Source: Alphaproteobacteria bacterium (GTDB lineage: Bacteria > Pseudomonadota > Alphaproteobacteria > Caulobacterales > Caulobacteraceae). From it: DNA of 34,453 bases. Below the pieces are notes generated by a model. That model was not told the origin of the DNA. It did not search any database and saw nothing but the letters and a program-made list of their open reading frames with translations. The position numbers were made by a program, and so were the translations under genes. Shown here piece after piece: positions 17,287-26,314 of this stretch; the first letter of the stretch is position 1; each line of letters begins with the position of its first letter. The stretch covers positions 1 to 34,453 of the forward strand of contig QBLX01000008.1 in NCBI GenBank assembly GCA_003241825.1, written 5' to 3'.

Positions 17287-20193
17287 TCAGAACCGGTAGC
17301 GAGCTCCGATCACGAATTCACGACCGGTCTTCTCATAGTTGAGGTTGTTCTTGCGCTGGCTGTTGATCCAGCGCTCGTCTGCCTGATCGGTCAGATTGAT
17401 GCCTTCGAAGGAGATCGTAACGTTCTCGCCGACATCATAAGACAGGGCCATGTCGACGTTCAGAGATTCCGCCTTGCCCTCGACGTCGTTGCTGCTCCCA
17501 CCCGGAACCCGGATAAGATACTCGTCGCGATAAGTCCCCGACAGACGAGCTTCGAACGGACCGCGCTCATAGTAAAGCGTGGCGCTCCACGAAGCCGGTG
17601 ACTGGCCGACGATTGGTTGCCTGACCGTTGTACCGACCGTGGGGCTGACGATGTATTCGATCTCGGAATCGACCGACGTATAGTTGAACAGGCCCCCGAA
17701 ATCGTCGAACGGCGCGGGCAGGAAGCTGAACGGCGTCTGCAGCGTGATCTCGAACCCTGTCAGGTCACCGCCCGGCGTGTTCTGGCTGGTGGTGAACAGT
17801 ACGTCGCTGGAGGGCAATACACCCGTGGGCAGGATAGAGTTCGGAAAGCCCGTTTCCGAGAACGGCAGGCGTTCGCGAGTCGTCTGGACGAAGGAGTCGA
17901 TCGACTTCTGGAACAGGGCGAAGCTGAACAGAGCCTCGGAATAAGGATACCACTCCACGCTAAGGTCATAGTTGGTCGCGCGGATCGGCTCCAGGAACGG
18001 ATTGCCGACCGTCAGGGTGACGTCCGACACGCCCTGGGCGATCGCGCCACCGGGTGTGAGTTGGTTGAGTGCCGGTCTCGCCATGACCTTTGCGGCTGCG
18101 AAACGGACAAGAAGGTCCGGAATCGGTTCAATCGAGACATTGATCGCGGGCAAGGTGTCTTCATAGTTGTTGACCAGCCTCAGGGTATTGGGGCCCAAAA
18201 TGCCGACCGATTCGACCTCGGTCTCCACATAACGGACGCCCGCATTTCCTCGGACCGGCATGCCATAGAATGAGGTCTGGAAATCCAGCTGGAGGAAGAT
18301 CCCGTCCGACGTCTCGTCAACCGCCCGGTTCTCGCCGGGGAACGGGGTGACGCGGAAATCGCCGAAGTCGTTGACGCAGTTGCAGCTGAAGCCGATCAAG
18401 GCGTCCAGCCGCGCCAGATCGGGGATCACCCAACTCGTTGGCGCACCCGGCGGCAGGCCCAGGCCGCTGCCGAAGTTGCTGACCGTCGTGGAATAATCGG
18501 CGATCGTACGGCCTCGGGACGCAAGCAGGGCCAGGGCCGAGGCAGGTACCCCCTCGACCGCCTTGCGGTTTTCCGCGACCGAGAAGCCGAACGACTTGGT
18601 GGACAAGCCGCCGCGCAGTGTCAGGGCATCGTTGAGGTCGTAGGTGAAGTCGACTTCGATCGTGTCGTAGGAGTTCACCGTCTCGTTTGGACGTATCCGA
18701 ATGATCGATGCATCGCCCAGGGCTGACGATGGACTGAGAGCCCAGTTTGCCGGATTAGTGATATCGAATCCGAAGTTGAAGGCTGGCAGGTTCGGATTGG
18801 CGGAATAGTCGTATGAGTAGCCATCGACGTCATAGCGGTCGAACGAAACAGTCGTCTGTTGCGGATTGCGGCCCAGGGCTTCCGATCGGCCATAGAGCGC
18901 CTTCATGCGGAACCTGTCCGAGAACTCGTGCGTCAACAGAAGCGAGTTTTGCGTGAACTCGGTCGAGAGCACGTCAACGCGCTGCTCGGTCCGGGCATCC
19001 ACATCGTCGAAGACGGCGGAGATCAGAGTGTTGTTGTTGTCCACGACGCCAGAGACCAGGTCCATGGCCCGAAAGCCCTGTACCCCGGCTTCGCGCGCCG
19101 GGCTGATGATCTCTACGAATTCCTCGTTCCGCGTCTGATCCAGCTTGGCGTGAAGAACGTCATAGGTGATCCGCGTACGGTCCGAAACATCGAACTGGAA
19201 AGCACCCGTCAGGCCCAGCCGTTCGCGCTGATAGGTGATGCGCCCATAGCGCGGGATCCGCGGATGCGCCGCGAAATGTGCCGCGCGCTGAGCCGCCAGA
19301 CCCGTCAGAACCGATCCGTCGGCGGTCGTGATCGTGCCGACCGACTGATAGCATCGCGTGGAGTTGACGTAGGAGGTGATCACGCCGCCGACCATGGTGG
19401 GGACGCAGCCGTCGTCTGCCGGGACCCGGAACTGGACCGAGCTGGATCCTTCCTCGAACGTCAGTCGCTCGCTGTAGGCGGCTGAAACGAGAGCGCCCAG
19501 ACGACCGTCCAGCCAGCGATTGCTCACCAGGACGGTACCGCGAGGGTCGCTGTTCTCTGTCTGATCGTTGTATGACGACTGCCCGCCCACGGCGAAGACG
19601 AAGCCGTCATAGTCGAAGGGGCGAGCCGTTTGCAGATCGACGGTAGCTCCCAGGGAGCCTTCGTTGACAGCGGCTTCCTGCGATTTGCGGACCGTGACGC
19701 TGTTGAAGAGCTCCGACGCGAAGACGTTGAAATCGAAGCCGCGGTTGCGGTTGGCCCGACCCTGGTCCCGACCGCCGGTCGTGGCCAGCGCCTCCAGCCC
19801 GTTGAGGCGGACGCGGACAAAATCGGAACTCAGCCCCCGCACGTTGATCGACCGACCTTCGCCGCCATCGCGATCGATCTGAACGCCTGGAACGCGTTGG
19901 AGCGAGTCTGCCAGATTCAGATCGGGGAAGTCAGCGATGTCTTCGGCAGTGATCGCATCGACGATCGAGTTCTCATTGCGCTTCACTGCGATAGACGCCT
20001 GAAGCGAGCGCCGGAAGCCGGTCACAACAATCTCTTCGACCTCGGTGGCCTCGTCCTGCGAAGGCACCGGCGCAGTCTGGGCCGAGGCGGCAACTACGCC
20101 GACAGAGAAAGCTATTACAAAACTGGAAGCGCCGCTGCAAAGGATACCGCGCAAGGCGCGATCCTTCGTCGGGTAGAGTTTCAGCATTTTCAT
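17287..20193 (-). CDS. TonB-dependent receptor (polysaccharide-locus type)
   Basis: Signal peptide; EVEEIVVTGFRRSLQASIAVKR plug box, FPDLNLADSLQRVPGVQIDRDGGEGRSINVRGL, C-terminal FVIGARYRF. Confidence 0.96.
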   Translation of the reverse strand: MKMLKLYPTKDRALRGILCSGASSFVIAFSVGVVAASAQTAPVPSQDEATEVEEIVVTGFRRSLQASIAVKRNENSIVDAITAEDIADFPDLNLADSLQRVPGVQIDRDGGEGRSINVRGLSSDFVRVRLNGLEALATTGGRDQGRANRNRGFDFNVFASELFNSVTVRKSQEAAVNEGSLGATVDLQTARPFDYDGFVFAVGGQSSYNDQTENSDPRGTVLVSNRWLDGRLGALVSAAYSERLTFEEGSSSVQFRVPADDGCVPTMVGGVITSYVNSTRCYQSVGTITTADGSVLTGLAAQRAAHFAAHPRIPRYGRITYQRERLGLTGAFQFDVSDRTRITYDVLHAKLDQTRNEEFVEIISPAREAGVQGFRAMDLVSGVVDNNNTLISAVFDDVDARTEQRVDVLSTEFTQNSLLLTHEFSDRFRMKALYGRSEALGRNPQQTTVSFDRYDVDGYSYDYSANPNLPAFNFGFDITNPANWALSPSSALGDASIIRIRPNETVNSYDTIEVDFTYDLNDALTLRGGLSTKSFGFSVAENRKAVEGVPASALALLASRGRTIADYSTTVSNFGSGLGLPPGAPTSWVIPDLARLDALIGFSCNCVNDFGDFRVTPFPGENRAVDETSDGIFLQLDFQTSFYGMPVRGNAGVRYVETEVESVGILGPNTLRLVNNYEDTLPAINVSIEPIPDLLVRFAAAKVMARPALNQLTPGGAIAQGVSDVTLTVGNPFLEPIRATNYDLSVEWYPYSEALFSFALFQKSIDSFVQTTRERLPFSETGFPNSILPTGVLPSSDVLFTTSQNTPGGDLTGFEITLQTPFSFLPAPFDDFGGLFNYTSVDSEIEYIVSPTVGTTVRQPIVGQSPASWSATLYYERGPFEARLSGTYRDEYLIRVPGGSSNDVEGKAESLNVDMALSYDVGENVTISFEGINLTDQADERWINSQRKNNLNYEKTGREFVIGARYRF

Positions 20194-20262
20194 CCTCCCA
20201 AGGACCTATCAGAGCCAGGATTTTTCCTGATCAACGCATTTATCGGGAAGTCTGACCTTGCC

Positions 20263-20282
20263 ATTTGACACCGGTGTCAAAT
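20263..20282. promoter_or_regulatory. Perfect 20-bp palindromic operator upstream of TonB receptor
   Basis: ATTTGACACCGGTGTCAAAT, perfect dyad, about 70 bp upstream of the ATG at 20193. Confidence 0.85.
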
Positions 20283-20741
20283 CACGGCGAAAATTAGGCG
20301 TCCCCCCCAAAATGAAACTAGAACGATGTTCGTCGTCCTTGCAAGCCCGCAATGCCCGCTTTCAAACCCTGCGCGCGGCTGTCCGCCCGTTAGTAATTAA
20401 AACGCTTGCCCCGGCATTCGCCCAGATCGGTCACGCCCGGGGTCCAGTCCCCCTCCCAAATCCAGCCATGAAGCACACGGTGACGGGTCGTATTGCGCCG
20501 CAGGTCGAGGCTTTAGTGACGCAACTGCTGATCTGAATGCGGACGTTCTGGCTAGACGGTGTCGGCGTCTCCATCGCGGACGACAGGTTCATGCTTGGCT
20601 GGGAAGACCAGAGCAGTTCCGACATACTCCTTGCCCGCACGCTGGGCCATTTCTGTCAGTGCGCCTTCAACTATGACCGTCCCGAAGAGACGAGCGGCGC
20701 GGGCCAGGCCACCGCTACAGCGTCCTGATCGGCGACATCGC

Positions 20742-22598
20742 CTATCGAAATCTCAAGGTCCAGCCGATGGCGAGTAGAGGGTCTGCCGGGGCATCGTCAC
20801 GACAGTTCAACAATGACCGGAACGGTCCCGTCGGCGTCCGATGCTCCTCGCCAGGACTGGCGATCTCACACTGCAGACCGACGGGAGCAAAGGCTGCGAC
20901 CTCGCCGACTGCGTAGGACACCTCTGTCCCTACCTTCACGGGGTTTGACGAAAAGCTCGCAAAATCGAGAGCGACAGACGCGATCTCGGCTCCCTGATGA
21001 GCAGCGATCTCGTCGGTGCGGCTTATCTGGCCATCCTCAAGTACATAGCGCGTTTTGAAGCTCACGCGGGCGTCGACCTCGGCGTCATTTCCGCCCAGCC
21101 GGCTGGCGTCCTGCGTCCAGGTCACAACTGTGCGCAGCGGCTCCGTCTGAACTACAACGTTCTTGAAGAATGACGTCGGAGACAGCACCGCTCCATCGGT
21201 CAGAGTGATCCGCGGAAGAAGCTGGGCATAGGACTGGTCGGGCGAACCCGCGAGAACACCCGGCGAGAACGGTATCGGAAAATAGGGCGTGTTCATGTGC
21301 TGGCCGGGGCCGCCATTGATGACAGGTAGCCCGATAACGCGATCTCCATCCCGGTAGGTCACCAGCAATCGATCGTAGGTCCCCTTCGAGAACCAGGTCG
21401 TCGTGGATTTTGGCAATGTGCCCAACCAGGCTTCATAGCCATCCGTCAAGGGGCGGTCGTCCCAACCACGCTCTGACCAGATCTGGTTTGTGTAAGTGAA
21501 CTGATGACCGAGGCTGAGGTTTTCGCCGAGGATGCGGTGCTTGCCGCGATAGGCATCTGTCAGACGTCCGTGATCCCAGAGATTGACCGATCCTGTTGCA
21601 GGATCTTGCCAGAAGCCGACATAGCGCGCCGCAACGCGCGACGAGAAGGCATAGGCCATGGCCTCCTCTTCCGGCGTGAGCAGGTCCAGTGCGGCAGCAG
21701 CACTCAGCACCTCCAGGAAGGCCGTTTCGCCATAGGCTCCTATGCTGCGGCCATATTCGAAGCCCTCACCTCTGAGGTTGAGGCGCGGAAGCAGAACATC
21801 GACAGATTGGCGAAGCCATACCCGCACCTCGGGAGGCGGTGCTATCCCCGTCTCGATGAAACGCTGCGCGATCTCGCCGATCAGCAGGACGCTGTAGCGA
21901 TCGTAGCGCCCGAGGCCGTCCGTCTCGTCGGCAAACCCGTATTCGCCCGAATACTCTTTGTAATGAGTGATCATCCTTGCGAGGAGGCGATTGCTGTCCT
22001 GTTCACCTTCCCAGCCCAGCAGAAATCGGAGACGCGCAATGCTGAAAGCCACGCCATAATAATTGTTCGGCAGATTGATCAGCGCAAGGCTTTGCGGGTC
22101 CACGAAGGACCGCCAATCCAGCTTGGTGCGGAGTTGCGCCAGGGTTTCCGGCGACACGGCCTTGTCCAGCAGACCCAGCTTTTCGAACCTGTAAATTGCT
22201 GAAATATAGTAATATTGCCCCCATGTGTCGTTCGTATCGTCGATCATGAGGGCCGATAGGTTTCGGAAGCCTGCAAGATATCGATCCCGGCGCGGGTCAC
22301 CCGGGTCCATGCTTTCGACAGCATGGGCGAAGGCAATGGCGACCTTGCCCGGAAGGAATTTGTCGTTCGCCGCAAAGACCTCGATGCCATCCAGACGGGT
22401 GGCCTTGCCATTCGCCATCACGGTTTCAAGCAAGGCCAGTGTCGACGGAGTTATACGCTCCGAGACGGTCTGGTGCATCGGCAGGACATGGCGGAACTCC
22501 GGGCCCCGCTCGACCTGAGCAAAGGCTGCGCCAGCAGAACTGGCGAGAGCTATCGCCAACAGAAACGAGGCTGCCGTGACGTTCGATTTCGCGACCAT
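20742..22598 (-). CDS. Secreted ~618-aa protein, putative polysaccharide lyase/hydrolase (helical N-terminal half, beta-rich C-terminal half)
   Basis: Signal peptide ending AFAQ; domain layout resembling toroid + beta-sandwich polysaccharide lyases; shared operator with the polysaccharide locus. Confidence 0.55.
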   Translation of the reverse strand: MVAKSNVTAASFLLAIALASSAGAAFAQVERGPEFRHVLPMHQTVSERITPSTLALLETVMANGKATRLDGIEVFAANDKFLPGKVAIAFAHAVESMDPGDPRRDRYLAGFRNLSALMIDDTNDTWGQYYYISAIYRFEKLGLLDKAVSPETLAQLRTKLDWRSFVDPQSLALINLPNNYYGVAFSIARLRFLLGWEGEQDSNRLLARMITHYKEYSGEYGFADETDGLGRYDRYSVLLIGEIAQRFIETGIAPPPEVRVWLRQSVDVLLPRLNLRGEGFEYGRSIGAYGETAFLEVLSAAAALDLLTPEEEAMAYAFSSRVAARYVGFWQDPATGSVNLWDHGRLTDAYRGKHRILGENLSLGHQFTYTNQIWSERGWDDRPLTDGYEAWLGTLPKSTTTWFSKGTYDRLLVTYRDGDRVIGLPVINGGPGQHMNTPYFPIPFSPGVLAGSPDQSYAQLLPRITLTDGAVLSPTSFFKNVVVQTEPLRTVVTWTQDASRLGGNDAEVDARVSFKTRYVLEDGQISRTDEIAAHQGAEIASVALDFASFSSNPVKVGTEVSYAVGEVAAFAPVGLQCEIASPGEEHRTPTGPFRSLLNCRDDAPADPLLAIGWTLRFR

Positions 22599-22651
22599 GA
22601 AAGGCTCTCAAGCGATTGGCGCAGACCCGGACCTACGCAGCATCGCCAGCT

Positions 22652-22665
22652 TGCCACCGGTGTCA
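22652..22665. promoter_or_regulatory. Candidate operator upstream of the 618-aa protein gene
   Basis: TGCCACCGGTGTCA, one mismatch to TGACACCGGTGTCA. Confidence 0.7.
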
Positions 22666-22737
22666 TGGCCAGTCCAGCCCGAGTCCTCAATACAGAAGGA
22701 CGGCATCCGGTCAAAAGACATCCATCCCCGCCTGAGT

Positions 22738-23475
22738 TCAGGAAACGGCGGCCGCCCGAGCGGCATTGCCTTCGGCGGGGAAGCGTCCAAAAGAGGGTCT
22801 GCTGATGAGATGGCGTTGGTGATTGAAGGTGTTGTAGATCGCTGCGTGGGTGGTGAGAAATCGCTGGGCCGAGGCTTGGGATGTTAACAGCTGCTGCTGG
22901 AGTTCTTGTCGTCGGATCGCCAGGTGCGAGTTCTCGATCAGATTGATTTTACGAAGCCATCCCGGTTGATGCAGCTACCTCACATCCAGCTGGTCCAAAG
23001 CCGCTACGTATGATGCCAGGCCGTCCGTCGTGATCGTCTGCGGCTCCACCGGCTGGTTGTGAAGGAGCCGCCTTAGCAGCTTCAAGGCCGCCTCTGTGTT
23101 CCACCGGCGCTGGACCAGGACGTCGAGGACCTCACCTTCATGATCGACGGATCGCTACCGAAACATCCACTTGCCGCCGATGGTGCAGACCACCTCTTCC
23201 AGCTGCCAGCGAGGCGTCGGCGGCCACCGCCGCTTCTTCAGTCGCCGGGCGATCAGAGGACCAAACTTGATCTTCCAGCAGCCAACCGTCTCATAGCTCA
23301 CGTCCACGCCGCGAGCGGCCATCAGTTCCTCGACGTCCCGAAAACTGAGGCTGAACCGGAAATCAGCCATACCGCCTGACGGATCACATCGGCTGGAAAA
23401 CATTGGCGCCTGAACGAGTTTGGCTTCAAGAAACATCATCCCCATCAGCGGCTTAGCCGTCCTCAGTGGAGACAA
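22738..23475 (-). pseudogene. IS6-family transposase, degenerate
   Basis: FRFSLSFRDVEELMAARGVDVSYETV, TTDGLASY, IENSHLAIRR, SAQRFLTTHAAIYNTFNHQRHLISR on one frame interrupted by TAG at 23155-23157 and 22975-22977; N-terminal DVIRQAVWL lies in another frame. Confidence 0.9.
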
Positions 23476-23498
23476 GTTAGCGTTAGACTGACAGCACC
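23463..23498 (-). repeat. IS right-end sequence, second copy at 5481-5516
   Basis: 34/36 identity between the two copies. Confidence 0.8.
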
Positions 23499-23511
23499 AA
23501 CGGCACCGCCA

Positions 23512-24420
23512 TCAGACCGGGGCGGAAAGATGGCTCTCGATCATGCCCATTGCATTTCGGATCGCCGCGTTGCGGAGTGCCGCGCGGCGTGTGATCCGGC
23601 GGATGTCGAGACTCGGTAGCGGCCGCTCGAACCGGACACTCGTCAACCCCCGTGTCTGGATCTCATCGCGCCCAATGGCCTCGAACATACACGTGTAACC
23701 GAGGCGGCGATGAAGGCAGCTGAGGATCAACCCGAACTCGGCTGTTTCAACCACATGATTGTTCTGGGTGACGCCGACCTGCCGCATCAGCGCATCGACC
23801 GCGCGGCGGATTGGCTTTTCAGGCGACAGGCTGATGGATGGTGTCTCGCTTAGCTCCTGGGCAGTCACCAGCGGCTGGCTGGCCAGTGGATGGTCGCTCG
23901 CGACAAAGATCGCGAGAGGCTCTTGCGCGACGACCTCGCCCAGAGTGTCGAGACCATCGGCAGAGTAGAAATAGGCGACGTCCAGTTCACGCCCCATCAC
24001 CAGTCTTTGCAGTGCTTCGGGCGGGTTTTCATTGCTGCGCAAGTGGATGGCGCGGTCAGCGGTACCATTCCAGTCCTGCACCGAATGCCCCAGGTTGCGC
24101 ATCATGAACCCGTGCAGGGCGACTTCTAACGGACCTGTTGATCGGCCTTCGCCAGCCACGTTTTCCATGAAATCGTGAATATGCGAAAGCAGTTCATCCA
24201 CCCCTTCAAGGGCTCGCTTCCCGGCCTCTGTGGGTTTGATTGGGCCCCCCGGTGTCCGCTCAAAGAGCTGGACGCCAAGCTGGGTCTCTAGCGTTCGCAT
24301 ATGTTCGCTGACCGAAACCTGCGAGATACTCAGCTGCTCGGCGCAGCGACGGAAGCTGCCCCGCTGCACGACAACAGCGAATATCTCCAGCTGGCGCAGC
24401 GTAATCATGGCCGTCCCCAT
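23512..24420 (-). CDS. LysR family transcriptional regulator
   Basis: MITLRQLEIFAVVVQRGSFRRCAEQLSISQVSVSEHMRTLETQLGVQLFERT helix-turn-helix; an alternative start is the internal ATG at 24408. Confidence 0.95.
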   Translation of the reverse strand: MGTAMITLRQLEIFAVVVQRGSFRRCAEQLSISQVSVSEHMRTLETQLGVQLFERTPGGPIKPTEAGKRALEGVDELLSHIHDFMENVAGEGRSTGPLEVALHGFMMRNLGHSVQDWNGTADRAIHLRSNENPPEALQRLVMGRELDVAYFYSADGLDTLGEVVAQEPLAIFVASDHPLASQPLVTAQELSETPSISLSPEKPIRRAVDALMRQVGVTQNNHVVETAEFGLILSCLHRRLGYTCMFEAIGRDEIQTRGLTSVRFERPLPSLDIRRITRRAALRNAAIRNAMGMIESHLSAPV

Positions 24421-24458
24421 AGCTTGCGATAGGTAAATCCGAACACCTCTTAGCCTGC

Positions 24459-24483
24459 ACCCTTATTCTCAGAAATCAAGGGT
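24459..24483. promoter_or_regulatory. Candidate LysR-type operator in divergent intergenic region
   Basis: ACCCTTATTCTCAGAAATCAAGGGT, imperfect dyad with 9 of 12 base pairs symmetrical, containing T-N11-A. Confidence 0.5.
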
Positions 24484-24640
24484 ATCCCTACCAATCCCGT
24501 GCCCGCAAAGACGGGAGCCTGTTTGAGCCCAATGAGCCGAGCGGGACAGATATTGGTGAGGAGACCCGCTTGCCCATCACGGCGAAGCTTCGACCTGCAA
24601 CTGGCCACGGCCGTGCGGTCCCCACATCGTGGGGTCGGGC

Positions 24641-26314
24641 ATGATCGCGTTCGATGTGGTTGTGGTAGGCGCCGGTAGCGCGGGATGCGCCTTGGCAGCG
24701 CGGCTCGCCACAGGGGGCGCAGGCCGGATATTGCTGATCGAGGCGGGCGGGGACAATCGCGATTTGATGGTCAAGGTGCCTGCTGCATGGCCCTTTGCCT
24801 CCGCCATGCCCCGATATGGCTGGCAAATGAAGACCGAACCGGAGCCAGCCCTTGGTAACCGGCAACTGGATGTACCACGCGGTCGGCTCATGGGGGGGAC
24901 CTCATCAATCAACGGCATGATGTACAGCCGCGGTCATGCCACCGACTATGATCGATGGGCGCGATCCGGACTTGTCGGCTGGAGCTACGCCGACGTCTTG
25001 CCCTATTTCATCAGAAGCGAAACCAATTGGCGCGGCGCAGGCCCGTTTCATGGCGAAGCCGGTCCGGTCAACGTCACCAACAATCCCCGCCCGTCAGGCC
25101 TCTACGAGCGGATGATCGCGGCAGCTGCAGAGCTGGGCTATGGTGAAAACCCCGATTTCAACGCGGATGATCAGCAAGGCTTTGGCATGCCTGATTTTAC
25201 CGTGGCAGGTGACGGCCGACGTGAAAGTGGTGCCACAGCCTATCTTGCCCTTGCAGCCGGCCATCCGAACCTGACGATCTGGAAGAGCGCAACCGTTCAG
25301 CGCGTACTGGTTGCCAAGGGTGCGGTCACCGGCGTCGAGGTGCTGCGCGAGGGCCGGACGCAGACCATCGCTACCGGAGAGGTCGTGCTGAGCAGCGGCA
25401 CATTCCATTCCCCCAAGATCCTCATGCATTCAGGCATTGGCGATGCTGAAGCGATGCGGGCGATCGGAATCGACGCCATCGTCGATCTGCCGGCTGTGGG
25501 CCGCAATCTGCAGGATCACCCCATGGTGGTGATGGGCTTTGCCTCTTCTCAGCCGCTGGGTTTTGAACAACGGCTGCGAGCAGACAAGTTCGCCGGATCG
25601 GCGCTGAAGTGGGCCCTGGGTAAGGGCGGCCTCCTGTCCGAGGCACCGATGGCTGCGCAGGGATTTGTCCGCGTCCAGCAAGACAGCCCTGTTCCAGACA
25701 CGCAGATCCAGATCACAACCGGATCGGCAATGAGCCGTCCCTGGTTCCCCGGAATTCGCAAGCCCCAGCCGGATATGCTCGTCGTGACGGGGCTGCAGTT
25801 GCGTCCCTGGGGCCGTGGGTCGGTGACGCTACGATCTGCGGATCCTGATCAGGCCCCGGCGATCCGGCTCGGCCTTCTGGACGACCCCCGGGATCGCCAG
25901 TTCGCCCACGACATCATTGGCTTCATCCGCCGCTTCTTTGCTACCGAGGCCGCCAGAGAACTGGTCGCTGCGCATGTCTTTCCGAGCGCGGACGCCACGA
26001 GCCCGGAGGCGCTTGATGCCTTCCTGGCGCAGATGTTCATGACCGGCCAACACCCCGTCGGCACCTGCGCGATGGGTATCGATCCTTCAGAATCGGTGGT
26101 CGATGCTCGCCTCAATGTGCACGGCCTGTCGGGCTTGCGAGTGGCCGACGCGTCGGTGATGCCCAGCATCGTCGGCGGTAACACCAGTGCGCCGGCGATG
26201 ATGATCGGCGAGCGAGCGGCGGACTTCATTATGGGCTCCGGGAGTGGGCAACGGCCCAACAAGCCATCATCCCACCGCGCTGCCTCTAAACCTGTTCTGC
26301 AAGGTGCAGCATGA
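24641..26314 (+). CDS. GMC family FAD-dependent oxidoreductase (choline dehydrogenase-like)
   Basis: [90 protein letters not shown] 24641 preferred to GTG 24629. Confidence 0.95.
   Translation: MIAFDVVVVGAGSAGCALAARLATGGAGRILLIEAGGDNRDLMVKVPAAWPFASAMPRYGWQMKTEPEPALGNRQLDVPRGRLMGGTSSINGMMYSRGHATDYDRWARSGLVGWSYADVLPYFIRSETNWRGAGPFHGEAGPVNVTNNPRPSGLYERMIAAAAELGYGENPDFNADDQQGFGMPDFTVAGDGRRESGATAYLALAAGHPNLTIWKSATVQRVLVAKGAVTGVEVLREGRTQTIATGEVVLSSGTFHSPKILMHSGIGDAEAMRAIGIDAIVDLPAVGRNLQDHPMVVMGFASSQPLGFEQRLRADKFAGSALKWALGKGGLLSEAPMAAQGFVRVQQDSPVPDTQIQITTGSAMSRPWFPGIRKPQPDMLVVTGLQLRPWGRGSVTLRSADPDQAPAIRLGLLDDPRDRQFAHDIIGFIRRFFATEAARELVAAHVFPSADATSPEALDAFLAQMFMTGQHPVGTCAMGIDPSESVVDARLNVHGLSGLRVADASVMPSIVGGNTSAPAMMIGERAADFIMGSGSGQRPNKPSSHRAASKPVLQGAA

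Larger units (their letters stand above)
22680..23498 (-). mobile_element. Remnant IS6-family insertion sequence (left end not resolved)
   Basis: Transposase pseudogene plus right-end sequence GGTGCTGTCAGTCTAACGCTAAC on minus strand ending at 23498; no matching left inverted repeat found. Confidence 0.65.

Noticed and set aside
17617-20268. Plus-strand ORFs (17617-18273, 18859-19485, 19630-20268) antisense to the TonB receptor
   Set aside because: Low-complexity R/D/V composition; the minus strand encodes a complete receptor.
22975-23157. Two in-frame amber codons considered as programmed readthrough or amber recoding
   Set aside because: The element also carries an N-terminal frameshift and an apparent catalytic Asp-to-Glu change, so simple pseudogene decay is more likely; no other gene in the window shows internal TAG.
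23140-23379. 79-aa plus-strand ORF
   Set aside because: Antisense to the IS6 transposase pseudogene, no motif support.
24241-24260. CCCCGGTGTCCG inside the LysR gene as a fourth operator
   Set aside because: Only half of the core matches and it lies within coding sequence, not at a promoter.
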